Shown in pieces: positions 23,885-35,950 of a stretch of 64,000 nucleotides of DNA (positions within the stretch are counted from its first letter, which is position 1; every line of letters starts with the position of its first letter). The DNA is from Monarcha castaneiventris obscurior. Its lineage: Eukaryota > Chordata > Aves > Passeriformes > Monarchidae. The notes below the pieces were generated by a model. That model was not told where the DNA came from. It searched no databases and saw only the letters and a list, made by a program, of their open reading frames with translations. The translations under genes were made by a program, and so were the position numbers. Where the stretch lies: positions 3,906,001 through 3,970,000 of the forward strand of contig JAMPIT010000437.1 of assembly GCA_026261815.1 (NCBI GenBank), read 5' to 3'.

Positions 23885-26675
23885 ACACAGTCACTGCTGT
23901 TGTTCCTGTCCTGCCAAGCAGTGTCCCATAAAACCAAGGCTCTCTGTGTCCCATGGTCAACTCTCCTTCACGAAATAACAGAGTATCTCAGCCAAATAAT
24001 TTAAGTCACAGCAAGTGACCTGCTCTGTGCCCGTCCCAAAGGGCCACCTTCCTCAGCTCCACTTGCCAGCAGTGCCTGCCCACAAGCCAGCACAAGCTGA
24101 GCCTTAAACATTGAGCAAGCACAGCTTTACAGATGTTTCATCTTCCCCAGGGACAGTCCAGTTTAATTTCTCTCTCGCAGACTCAAAGGCTTCAGTTATA
24201 CTTATCTCAGTCATTCTGGCTACGCTCGTTTTTAGCCATATAGGGTCAAACCTGCAGCTGATAAATTGGCCTCTGGAAGCCTGGCAGGGAGACAAGTCCG
24301 TTTGCTGGGTCTATTGTGCCTCCTTTGATTTCCAGCAGCCACACCCGATGTCGTCGTTAAACACGGGCTTTCAGCTTGAAAGCCCTGGAAAATATAATAT
24401 GCCTCTATGCCCCAAAGCTCTACGTGTGGGTAAAATGGACTACTGCAATAGCCCTTTGCCTGAAATAGCAATGTATTCCAGCAAAAAATATTTTTTTAAA
24501 CCTCAAAATAGACACAGAGTCAAATTATGACTGACCAAGAGATGGGAAGACCATTAAGACATAGTTGTGAAATTAATGACAGAAGCAGCTCTATTAAAAT
24601 TAATGTACATGAACCAAGGTCCTGGACTTAATTTTCAAAGGGTGTATGACTATTCTTCTTAAAATTTACACCCACATGGATCAGAGGGACTTCCAGCACA
24701 CCCATAGGATATTGAGTGATAGAAAACCTTTGTAAGTTTAGAATTAGACACAGAGGCTGTGCTGATAAGCATCATTTTCACAGTGAACTGCAAATCCTTC
24801 ACACAGATAGCACTCCAGTTTTGAAATTCAAGATAGACTCTTTAAATTCCAGTAATTATCCCCCACCAGAAATGGGATGAAATAAAAAATGAGGCCCCTG
24901 ATAACGGAACAGATGAGATTAGGTTATGTGGAAGTTTGGATATTAGTCTCCATAAAATTCTTCACCGCTATTTTACAATAAAAACATGAGCAAGCTTCAA
25001 AGGAAACCCAGGAGTAAAGGTTAATTGCTACTAAAAGGCCAGGGTGGACACCTGTGTTTGCACTTTTGTCACAACCTTGCCCACCAGCAGGAAAGAGCCC
25101 ACGTGGCCGTGTGCTGGGGATGTGCCTGATGAGGATGGGAGAGCAACGTGCCAAAGCTGCTGCTGTAACTCCAGGGCCTGGGGTCATTCCAAGACTGAGA
25201 GGCCTTCTGTGCATGGTTGGGAGGAGGAGAGGACTTCCTTCCATTAGGATGTTTCTTAGTTCAGCCCAGTTTTCCTCTCCAAGAGCAATTAGGTAAGAGG
25301 CTCTAATGACCAAGGCAGAGGTTGAACACAACCCAGTGCTGCTGACAGAGGCACGACGGGCCTCATGCTCAGTGGGGCTGTACCTGGCAGCAGCTGAAAT
25401 GCCACACCATGGCACCTCACAGAGAGCAGACGTTCTGGCCTGTTGCACTTATCCGTGTTTCAGGGCAGCCTTAAACCTCACACAAAGTCTTCCAGGGACC
25501 CAGTCTACACCCAGATCTCCACAGCCAAAGCCAGTCGTAACAAACAGAAACGTATCCATAGAGAATTCCCATTCATCCTTTCCTCAGGTTGTTTGTGCCT
25601 AAGGAGATACATTCCCAAAGCAACTATTGACTGATAAACACTCTAAGCACATAAATGCAGCTCTCTGAACTTGGATTCATGCACGTGGCCACCCGTGATT
25701 TAATCATAAACAGGATTACTCCAGAGGAAAAAGACAGGCTGAAAGCAAACGCATCTAGAGAGGCTAATTCAGAATGCCATCACCTTCTGAGCAGGATAAA
25801 TCAAGAGCTGAGATAAATGTCAAAGTGGCTCTTTGCAGTGAGAAGAGCCATACAGTTTCATGCCTGCAGCTTCTCAAAGGTGAGATGACCCCTAGTCCCA
25901 AAGATTAGACACCATGAGGACGTAACTCTGCTGGATGGGAGAATTCTGTCACATGTCAGGAGCTTTGAGCTCCACTAGCTCTATAGACCCTGCCTTGTAC
26001 CTTCAGCAAGAATGCATTAATGAAGGCTTTTGGGAACATGGTAGGATCAGGTGAATTAATACCTTCTCCTGCAGGATGTGAGGGTGGACATGAACGTACC
26101 ACAAATTCTAAATCAGATCTTTGAAAGAGACCAGTGAGCATTTATATTTGTTTGACCTAGTATTACCATTCAGTGCAGAGGAAATCAGCCTGGGGTATTT
26201 GCAGGGATATCTGAAAAGGAGACAGGCATTTCCTGTTGCATACAAATGGACACCTTTATCTGAATTTCTGTTTGAACAAGTATTAAAGAAAAAAAAACCC
26301 TGTTACAGGCAGAGACTGATTGATTACAAAATGTATCCACATCAGTCTAGAACACAGGAGGTCAAGAAAAGCAGAAAATTAAGAGAGGAAAACCCATTAG
26401 CTTCAAAAGGAGCTCTTAGCCAGTGGTGAACAAAATGGGAGCCACCTGACTGTCCACACAAGGTAGGCACAGCTCAGAGGGGGCCAGAGGAGATGTAAAG
26501 AAGGATCCTTAGCTTTAGAAACATTCAGAGATTGGGTTACTATCTCCAGGCACAGGAAGGACTCCAGCCAAGGGCTACATTACTCTACTTGAACACTTTA
26601 TCAGCCAACGTACCTGAAACTGGTTTGCGCCGCTCCCTTTTCACAGAACTGTTCTGTGGAGCTGGACCTCTTGGC

Positions 26676-26785
26676 GGTTATTTATTATTATTTGTATTGT
26701 AACACAGCCTGGTACCCCCAGGCAGGACCCCATTGTGAAAAAGCATAAGACAGACCTAATCAAGTGAGATTAGAGTCTAACCAGA
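26676..26785 (+). repeat. MIR/CORE-SINE-like ancient SINE remnant
   Basis: TTATTTATTATTATTTGTAT is followed by AACACAGCCTGGTACCCCCA, CAGGACCCCATTGTG, and then AAGACAGACC and GATTAGAGTCTAA. This order (A/T-rich lead, CACCTAGGAGCCCCA, GGACCCCATTGTGCTAGGC, AAGACAGTCCCTGCCC, TTACAATCTAA) is that of an old amniote SINE of MIR type. The GCTAGGCACTGTACAAACAC portion is missing or decayed. Orientation follows the MIR sense motif TGTGCCAGGCACTGT, with moderate certainty. Confidence 0.6.
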
Positions 26786-27133
26786 CTAGAGCTAGTAATT
26801 CCCAGTTAGGTGAAAATCATAAAACACGGGAACGAAACACTGTTTTACAAATAGCAAGTTCCATTGTACAACCAAAGAGATTACAAGCACGTTTGGAGAT
26901 AAACACAGCACTTGAAGCTGTTCTGAATCATTACTTCAATTACCAAGTAAAAATACTTTCACAACCATTAGCCTTCAAACACATGGGGATTTTGCGTATT
27001 TGTATTACTTGACCCTAACACAAGCATGAGAAAACCAAAGCTGTCCAAAACTCACTCGAAAGGTCCGACCCCAAAAACCACGCTCATGCAATGAGAGCAA
27101 AGGGGACCAAAGCACCAGCGTGGTGGCCCCAAA

Positions 27134-27226
27134 GGCCAGATTCTGATTTCTCTTACACAACTGCTAAATCTAAAGTAATTACTTTAGACTTCCACCAAGG
27201 AATAAAAGAGATCAGCGTCTGTCCTG
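27134..27226. repeat. Palindromic MITE-like element with 20-bp perfect core
   Basis: The left arm starts GGCCAGATTCTGATTTCTCT and the right arm, reverse-complemented, starts GGACAGACGCTGATCTCTTT. The arms meet in a perfect 20-bp palindrome at 27169-27188 (TCTAAAGTAATTACTTTAGA). The whole 93 bp is therefore one imperfect hairpin. Its ends match an old family seen widely in turtle, crocodilian and bird introns (ends GGCCAGATTCTGATCTC). It was probably a non-autonomous DNA transposon and has been inactive for a very long time. Confidence 0.75.
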
Positions 27227-28110
27227 GAGTTAACCAAAATTACTCAAATTTCTGCAGATTGACACTAATATAACAAAATGAGAGGGAAATGTGGTGCCCA
27301 GATTTCAGCCTGCCCTTAGTGCTCGTGACACTGCTGATCACAGAGGGCATTCTCCCAGCAAAGATTCCACACCTCAGCCTTGAGCCACAGCGAGCAAACC
27401 CTTCTGCTTGCCGGCAGAAGAGGGAGTTGTAGGAAAAGCTGCACAGACAAAGGCAGGAGAAACAGGCAGCTCGAGGCAGCCCAAGCACAGCTTTGGGGCT
27501 GAAGTACATAAATCACCAACTACTCATGGTGCTGCACTGTGGGCAGCAGGATCTACATGAAATGTGAAGGGAGATCAGCCAGGGTCACTTCTGGAGCACC
27601 CTGTGCCAAGGACTTCCAGTGGCTTCAGTCTGTGCCTCATAGCAAGGTGCACATCAGTAAGAGCAGTGCAGATAATTCACATTTAAAACCTTTCTTTTGT
27701 GGGAAGCAGCTTTTGCTTCTCAAATCACAGCATCTGCAGAAAACAACCCTGAAACAAGAGGCTCATACTGGAAGCAAAAGGGAGCTCCTGATGAGCACCA
27801 AGCACTCAGGAGAAATCTGTCCGCAGGCAAGTGAGAAAAGAAGCTAAACATAGTCTAGAGCATCAGGTCTTTAAGAGAGGACAATTCAGCATTGCCAAGG
27901 GTTGGTACTAGACCAGTAAAGTTATAATATAGTAACTGTGTAGGGACCTGCCTGTGGTCTCTGGCAATTCTCACCATCAGCCCCTACAATAACTAGTAGC
28001 ATTTGGTGCTCTGTCTAGTGTCATTCATGTCTAATTGAGTAACACAGTCAAAAGCATCTGATGGGGACCAGACGCTGGCTTTTAATTAGGGTCCAGCACT
28101 GAGAGACTGT

Positions 28111-28201
28111 GGGTCAAATTCTACTTTCATTTGCACGGGAGCTGCTCTTCTTGATGTGGGGGGGATGTTGCACCTGCATAACTGAAAAGTAAAATTTGGC
28201 T
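28111..28201. repeat. Palindromic MITE-like element, second family member
   Basis: The left end GTCAAATTCTACTTTCATTT and the right end, reverse-complemented, GCCAAATTTTACTTTTCAGT form decayed inverted repeats around a GC-richer centre. The centre includes the G-run at 28158-28164. The ends resemble the old amniote repeat with termini GGTCAAATTCTGCTCTCAGT. It lies less than 1 kb from the related element at 27134-27226. Confidence 0.65.
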
Positions 28202-30018
28202 GCTTGTATTCCTGTGCACTTTTCCATATAAATTACTGTACTACATGCAGCAACAAAGGTTTATAAATGTTGGCTGGCACGCACTGAATTTATTTACAAG
28301 TTAAGTCTAATTTTATTTATAGTTCCAGTACAATCATCTCTGGTAGAAATATTTATGTTATCTGTACTTCTGGTCTGTTAGAGCCTACTGCAATCATAAA
28401 CACGGCTGAAAAATTATTCGCAGTTAGCAGGGTTTAAACTACCCATTATATCACTAGCTAGTGCCAATAAACTTTGGTGCTGGTTGATAAAGTTTCCTCA
28501 ATGGAATAAATATATATTTGACTTTCAAAACCTTTCCTGGGTTACACAGAGTGGGGGGTAAGAGAAGAGGGAAATGCCAGCTGTAGGATTTAATATACTG
28601 AGAGCCAGATCTGCAGCTAGCACGGAGTCTGGAGAGATCCACACTGGCTGGGAGGCGGCCTAAAGCATGCTGAAATTCTAACTAATAGCTTAAATTTGTA
28701 TCTTGGTGAGATATTTCAACTGAGGGGAGCTGCAGCAGCTAACACATACTCATTAATGTCCTTCATGACTCTCTATATGGAGTAGACCCAAGGGGAAAAA
28801 AACATCTGCCTTGAAATTTTTAGCCCTGAGTACTGGTCACTGCTAAGGGAGGAAAAATGGATTAGGGGAACCAGCTTTTGTTCATTGTTTGATTGCCATA
28901 ATGGTAAACATGACATATTCTCTCACTGACATGGCACAAGAAGCCAACCAGCTCGGGACAAAACTAAGGACGGGGAGGTTAAACGTGAATTAGTAAGATC
29001 AGCCACTTGCACACAGAAAATACCGACTAGGAACAAAATTTAACTAAATCTGTATCAGCTGTGGTAAGACAGAATAGGTAATGCTCTTTAACAGTCCCTG
29101 CCACAGTGAAAAACTATTGCTGTAAAAGAACGTTTTTAAACCAAAACAATTACTTAAACCTACAGTATTATAATCAACACAAATGAAACTTTATCTCGAT
29201 GTAATAAATCAGTGTAACTGAACTTCTTTTTACTCATTAGTGGACCTTTACTGTTTTAAACTGAGATGTGTCACAAAGTAGCACTGGAAATCACATGCCT
29301 CTTTCCAACAGAAAGCAGTAATAAAAGATGACTATTCTACCAAATTATAATGAAGACAGATAACAGAGTGAATTATAAAACAAAGGTTATAGATAGAGAC
29401 TGAGCCTTGTAGAGGTAATGACTTTTAATTGGATTGAGTTTATCATATTTTCAGAGGTACAGCACAACCAGAAGAAAGGATTAGAATTATTTCCACATTT
29501 CATTATTTGGCATAATGAGAAAACAGAGGGAGGTCCACATCCCTGATGTGTTTGGTAAGCCACAGGAGATGTTGAACATGTCAGTATCTGGTAGAGTACG
29601 GTCCTGAGACACAAATGCATTTGCTCCCTTATAATGCGGCAAAGTGTAATCACTTGAGGGAAAAAAAAAAAGGAAGGGGAAAAAAAGCCAGGTCATGAAG
29701 TTTTGTTTCAAAAGCACATTATGAATAAAAAGGAATTTAACCCCTTCCTGCCAGCAGGCACTTCTGCACTAGCCTGCAAACACACATCCATCTGCTTTGA
29801 GGAGCTGAGCAATTCTCACTCTAAGCACCAACAGCTTAAAAAGAATGAACCAGTGATGGCTCAGCGACCCCATCCCCCTTTTCATGTATAGTCACACCAC
29901 CAGGGCAAAAAGACCCTGTGGAAGACACTGGGGAGGAGACCTGCAGTGCCTGAATCCCAAAGAGCCTGCACTCCACCTTGGAAGAACAGGGGACAGAGAC
30001 CAGTGGGGAGAAGGCAGC

Positions 30019-30098
30019 ACAGAATATCCTGAGTTGGAAGGGACCCACAAGGATCATCAAGTCCAACTCCTGGCCTTACACAGGACATTCCCAAAATG
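30019..30098 (-). mobile_element. CR1 LINE 3'-end fragment
   Basis: AGAATATCCTGAGTTGGAAG, GGACCCACAAGGATCATCAA and GTCCAACTCCTGGCC are the reverse complement of the 3' end of an avian CR1 retrotransposon, and CACAGGACATTCCCAAAA continues the match. Only about 80 bp is recognisable, with nothing of the reverse transcriptase, as is typical for 5'-truncated CR1 copies. The subtype carrying ATCCTGAGTTGGAAGGGACC is common in modern bird genomes, which is the main evidence for a bird. The element lies in the same orientation as the host gene. Confidence 0.88.
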
Positions 30099-31710
30099 CT
30101 GGGGATAAAAGAGCAAGAGCTGAGGGACTGTCAGAGCAGGATGTACCTGCTCCTGAGCTATGCCCAGGTATTCCAGGGAGGGATGGATGTTTGGGGAGCT
30201 GCATTTGGAAAACCGAGCTGCTGTAGAGCTGAGTTTCGCACCAGCAGCCAGACAGCTTTTTAATTATGCAATTACAGTGAAAGAGTATTAATTATACTGG
30301 AGTGACACTGTGATACACTGTAGTTAAGTCCTTGAAGCACTAACAGAAGTACTCATAACAAATACACTAATCAGGAAAAGTATCGGATAATTAATCCTAC
30401 AATACTGTCCACTTCAAAAACTCAAGGTCTGGCAAGACTGGCTTCCAGCATTTGTTTCCGAGGAGATACAAGGCCACAATTTTTCCTGCAAGCGAATTCT
30501 CAGCAGAAGGTCACCCAGCAACATGCAGGACATACTTAGCTGATTGGAAAATTATGAATCTCAAGAGCAACTATACTTCATGTCAGGTGTGTGGGTGTAT
30601 TCTGCAGCATTCTGGGCCATCAGTATATGTTTGTATCCACTATATTTTGTACCTTTTACAAAAAACCCTTTGGGACAGTTTTATCTCATCATATGCATGT
30701 ACACACTTATTTCTGTATGACAGTGCTGTTTTGGGTGGGATTACTGTAAAACTTGAATGAAAATTTTTTCCCATTTGTCTCCATGAAACCCAGGGCCTTG
30801 GCTGGCACACTTTGACAATTTCTTCTCATTGATATGTCACTCAAAAAACCACATATTTCAGAGTGCAAGAATCTTTGTTTCAGTTTTTTCCAGGTAAAAA
30901 ACCAAAGCATTCTGAACTGGGTTTATCTACATTATCTCCACCACCAATTTGTTCCAGACACTGCCCGTTCCTCAAAGCAATTCCACAATTTTTTCTGACA
31001 AACCAAATTCTACCTGTGCCAGCCACATATTCTAAATAAACACTAATTAACTTTTAATCTCAACAAAATATTCATGGTTGATAAAATGTGTTTGTGTTTC
31101 CTGCCCCATTTCAGAAGGTTGGTCTGTCCCAACAAACAGGATTTATCTTAATGCCAGTGGGGCTTTTGTCTGCTTTTACCAAAATTATCCTTTCAGTGGT
31201 GATGCAGATAAGGTTTGTCCATGGACCTGACAGAATTTACTGCAGGCATCCAAGCACAACTGAGAAAAAAAACTATTTGCTACCCTACAACAAGCCCTGA
31301 ACTCCATGGCAGGATGACTTTAAACAAGAAGGGAGGCAAAAGGAAACTACACCCATAAAGTACAGCTGAATTCTCTGTTACCTTTCTAGAGATAGTTTAT
31401 TTTTCTAGGAAGCGTGGCATACATGAGCGTGAGGAGCCGCAAGGATCTGTAGCAATTATTTTTCTTGGCCTTTGTATAAGAGGACAAGGGGAAACACCAG
31501 GCTTTTTGCAGCCAAGACATCTATACAGAGATAAAATGAGGGCCCAGTTCTTCCATCATCACAGGCTTCATGTGCTTCAGCTCAGCTTAAGATACTGCCC
31601 TGCCTCAGTGCCAGTGCCCACAGCTCCCTCCTCACACCCTGTCTGCATCCTCTGCTGCAGGAAGGTGCTTGCAAAACGGAAGTTAGCTTTCCCCTGAAAA
31701 TCCTTCATTT

Positions 31711-31755
31711 CCTCTCCTCTCTTCCCCCACTTCTTTCCCTTCCCCTCCTTTTCTC
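31711..31755 (+). repeat. Polypyrimidine tract
   Basis: About 45 bases are almost all C or T (CCTCTCCTCTCTTCCCCCAC, then TTCTTTCCCTTCCCCTCC). The minus strand is correspondingly purine-rich. It is low complexity; no splice acceptor with a sensible exon follows it on the plus strand. Confidence 0.75.
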
Positions 31756-32931
31756 AGAGCTGTTTCATTTTCTTTCCCATGTTATTACCAAAAAATCATG
31801 AAAAAGGAAAACATTCAGAGAACTTACAGAAAAAAATTCCAAACCCCTAATATTAGAGATTTGAGTTTTGCTGAGCAATCAGGAGGCTTGTTTTAAAAGG
31901 AAAAGTGTTTGCAGAAACCTGGCAAATCCAGGATGCTGTCACCTCTTTCCTATAAAGTTGTTCCTCATGTAATTTGGAAAGTCCTCCAAGGGTGTTCTTC
32001 TGGCTGTATTTTTACCTAGCACGTCTCTAAAGGGTGAGTTCTCTGGTGGTTCAGTGCTTGGAGGTTTTCAACACTATCTAAGAGCTTTCCACTCTTGCCT
32101 CTCTCCCGTGCTGGTGGTCCACAGCCGATGCTGGGAGGTGCCTGTTCTCTCTTTAACATTTATTTTCAACCTCAGCCAAAAGCCCTTTGCTACTCCCTTC
32201 ACTTGGACACAGAGCAACACCTCACTCTGTTCACCCTTTTCCCCTCTTCTCTGGAGGAAAATGAACGAAATGGATAACATCCATCTGCATTGCCGAACTC
32301 ACAGGGAAAACTTCCACTGTATCTCTCGAGGACCAAGAGACTGCCCATGTCTCACATGTCTGAGGAGCTCCAAGCAAGCCAAAGCTCCACAGACAGAGAT
32401 ATCAGACACAGAAACCACTGGGGAGTTTTTGGCCAGCAAAGCCCAGAGTTTTCCAAGCCCAGCTAGTCACAAAAAGATCGAGAAGATATTTCAGCACACG
32501 CAGGACTAACAGGAAAGACCTCCTGGGCTCTCACCTCCCTGGTCCATCAAACCACAGAGTCTTTGCTTATACTGGGAGCAGGGAGCTCTGACACTGCACA
32601 CTCAGTTGCTTTTGCAAACATATCCAGTAACAAATTCTCCCGTTCCCTCTTGGGTTTCCCATTTCTTCCACGGGATCATATTATCTCATTTGCCTCAGAT
32701 GAGCTCCATGGTGAATAGCTCATCTCTCCCCAGTGCTTTGAAGATGCAAAGCAGGACAGTATGGAAATGCCAAGTGTTCCCGTAGCACCAGTAGCCTCCT
32801 GGAAGGGGGGAGGAGTGACAGTCCTTATTCTGATCACATCCCCCCTCCAAAATCAACAGTGACACCAGTGTGAAACCAGAACGAGACCCCTGCTGTGAAA
32901 CAGTTAACATCAGTTAGATCTATTTTGACTT

Positions 32932-32966
32932 TAAAAAAAGAAAAAGAAAAAAAAAAAAAAAAAAAA
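32932..32966. repeat. A-rich tract
   Basis: Runs of A are interrupted by single G residues (AAAAAAAGAAAAAG, then about 20 A). No retroposon body was recognised upstream. Confidence 0.9.
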
Positions 32967-33237
32967 GAGTGGGACTACAGTTTATTTTACATGGCTTCCT
33001 GGTCAAAGCCTCAAATGTTTTGTAGATATTTATTAATATATATAAACTGTAAAGAAAGTTAACTGCTAATGTAATTTATTCCTCTCTTTGTTCCATACAC
33101 CTTGTATTGCTTTCTCTGAAGCTGTTGATCTTGGAGAATCAGAGGGGTCCTGGGGAGCCGCTAACAGAGAGCAATAAATCAGCACTCTGAAAGCTTCTGG
33201 TTCATCCCAATAACTTGGAAGAAAATTTGAAAAATAA

Positions 33238-33268
33238 TCTTTTTCTTTTTTTTCTTTTTTTCCCTTCC
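33238..33268 (+). repeat. T-rich polypyrimidine tract
   Basis: TCTTTTTCTTTTTTTTC followed by further T and C residues gives about 30 bases without a purine. It is low complexity and has no coding meaning, although it encodes a lysine-rich stretch on the minus strand. Confidence 0.8.
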
Positions 33269-33591
33269 AAACTGGCAATCTTCACAAGCTCTATTGTTTT
33301 CATGTGCAGGCTGATATATGACAGCTTAAATAAATACATAGTTCTTAATGGAGTAAATTCAGCCTTCGTGTAATTGGATGCCATGCCATTAGAGACCTTG
33401 GCCCAGGCAGTGCTCTCCATCCCCAAGGATCTCACAGGGCCCTTCAGACTCAAACTAACAGGAGGTTGTTATATACTTTAATTCTACCTATTATGTCACT
33501 GTGGACTAATCCTCTGTTATAAAGAGTACTTAACTATATATCTATTTATGTTTACGGACATGGATTTAAGTAGTGTTTATAATGACAAGGA

Positions 33592-33635
33592 TGTACATAT
33601 ACAACATGTATATGTAATATAATATATATATAAAC
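33592..33635. repeat. AT-rich TA/CATATA low-complexity tract
   Basis: Imperfect alternation of TA with ACATATACAACATGTATATG, then AATATAATATATATATAA. It is a degenerate microsatellite. Confidence 0.75.
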
Positions 33636-35895
33636 ACAGAGACACATCCTAAATCATAGAAGTGATGGAGTCCTTGAGCAAAAATGGCTCGAGAAGCTGA
33701 GGGTTTTTTATGTCAGGAAAATAATGTGGCTTTTCCTGAAATTGTTCTGAAAGTGACTTGAAATGTTTCTGCCCAAATTAGAGCCAAAAATGCTCAGAAA
33801 TTTTCAGGCTAGACCATTACTCTTCACGGAGTCATAAGTGGTCATGAAAGAGATCTCATGTAGACACCCTTCTCTGTAGCACCAGTGTCTCTACCAGGAA
33901 AGAGAGAATTCAGTGATACAATTTGCTGCTCACAGAAGACACTTCCAGGGTGAGGAAGTAGAAGGAAAAAACTGCATTTTAAAGTTTTCCCTGGTAAGCT
34001 CATTAGAAACTCAAGTCAAGTAAAAGCAGCTCTTCCTAGAGCGCTTTTCAAAGCAAGCATCAAACTGGCACTTAGCTGACCTTCTCCACACTCCAGTGAA
34101 CCTCAGTTCAGCAAGTTTGGTAGGGCCATGCATAACTCCAGGCATGTCAGAGGGAAAAATCCAACCATTGTCATGAGAGGGTGTTGAAAGAGCTCTCAGA
34201 GCACATCCATGCCTCCATTTCGCCGACCACAGCCGTGTAGGTGAGCAGAACTAACCCATGGTCACAAAATAAATCAGTGACATGTTTGGAAAATAAGCAA
34301 TTTGTCTGGACTTGTCATCCCTTGGTCCCTCTCCAGAGAGCTGCAGTTCATGTATGGCCCACAGCCCACATGGGAAAAGCTGGAGGGGAGCAAAGTGAGC
34401 CTTCCAAGAGCTCCAAAGCAAAGACTGAAGTGTGGTGAGCCTTGCACAAAGAGCCCATGTTGGGTATGGAGAAAAGCTGCATTGTAGTGAGGGCTCTGAC
34501 TGGAAAGGTCAGCTGGAGGAGCGGGAGTTAGGGGCCAAGCACCAGGATGAGCCTGGCTATGGGATTTCTCTCCGAGGAACTCTGCTCAGAGCTGGATATG
34601 CCCCACCTCACACCTCATCATCCTCCTTTCCCTCTTGAAGCCAATACCGCTCCTCCCCAAAATCAGTGGAAGCACCAGAATCTCACTTGTACGAAGCTTG
34701 AGGGAGCACAGCTGACAGCCCAAAGCTGGAGCAATACTTCCCAAAATCCAAAAGACCTGATCCAAGTGCTGCGGTCTGAAAGGAGCTTTGGTCTCTTAGA
34801 AAGTGCCTGCAGAAAGGACATCTCCAGGGCTGAGACCACCAGAGATGCTGCCCAGTTCCAGACTGGCCTGACAGACTCCCACCATGCTGGAGAGCCCATT
34901 TCCATCCCCTGCTGCCCACCAGGGACTTCATCTCAGGGTTAACCTTGTGTTGTCTCACCAGAGGCCGAAACCCCAACACTTACGCACCCTGCACCCAGAG
35001 GGAATTTTGCAGGAGAAAAAAGGTTCAATGTGCATTTTGTCCAGGTATTTTAGCTGAGAGGGATAGACCAAATAAATACCATTTGTTGTTTAAAGTGCAA
35101 ATCCCAGCAACTACTTTGAACGGGAGCATTTGGTAGTTGACACATCTGCGGATGTTTTAAATCATAAGGGCATCCACTCCATTTTAGTTTTAATGTGTTT
35201 GTGTGTGAAGTTCTTTGTCATTCCAGCCCACCTGTCTCAGGGCACAGAAATCAAAAACAGGAGTAACTCTCAAATTTCACCTCAATTTAATCCATCACAG
35301 AAAGCAGACTGGTTTTGCACTGTATTAAAAAAGAAAAAAACCACCAGGACATTTAAACAAAGTGACACAGATCATCAGCAGATCAACTGAAAATGACAGC
35401 TCAATCAAACAAATGTATGTTGAGAATTTCCACAGGGCAGCTCTAGCTGCAGCCAAACCAAATTTGTTTAGTATACATAAGTTAGCTGCTTGGAAACATT
35501 CAGTATGCTGCTAGCCAGATGATGACTTTCCCAGATAAACATCTATTTAACCAAATTTCCCCCCACCCATGGAAGTGCCAGCAGAGTTTTGATGGATTCT
35601 AGTCTCTTAAAAATCTGACTTTGCTCTGGTGGCAGGCTTGTACCAAACCCACCCACATGGCTCTTAACTAAAAATAACTAAACACTGCTTTATAAAAGTG
35701 TTATATCCACCAAAAGGTAGGCAAAACTCTATAATCCTGATGGAGTGCTTCTGGCTGCCAATAATTCACAAAGTGGCATGAGGGTGAAATGCAAATTATG
35801 AACTTAGGAAGCGCCAGAGAAAGCTGCACATCCTGTGTCATATATCAAGTACACAGAGAAGAGGGAATTCATCTGATTCCCCTTTTAAAGCAAGG

Positions 35896-35950
35896 TATTC
35901 CTCTTGAAATCAATGAAAAATCTCCTATTGATTCCAGAAATGCCACATAA
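35896..35950. repeat. Possible ancient repeat fragment
   Basis: TATTCCTCTTGAAATCAATG followed by AAAAATCTCCTATTGATTCC resembles the CCATTGAAGTCAATGG / ACTCCCATTGACTTC core of an old amniote repeat, with the inverted halves still visible. It is short and diverged. Confidence 0.38.

Noticed and set aside
24637..24700. TTTTCAAAGG...TTACACCC, possibly another old inverted repeat
   Set aside because: Only one arm shows any resemblance, so it is too weak to call.
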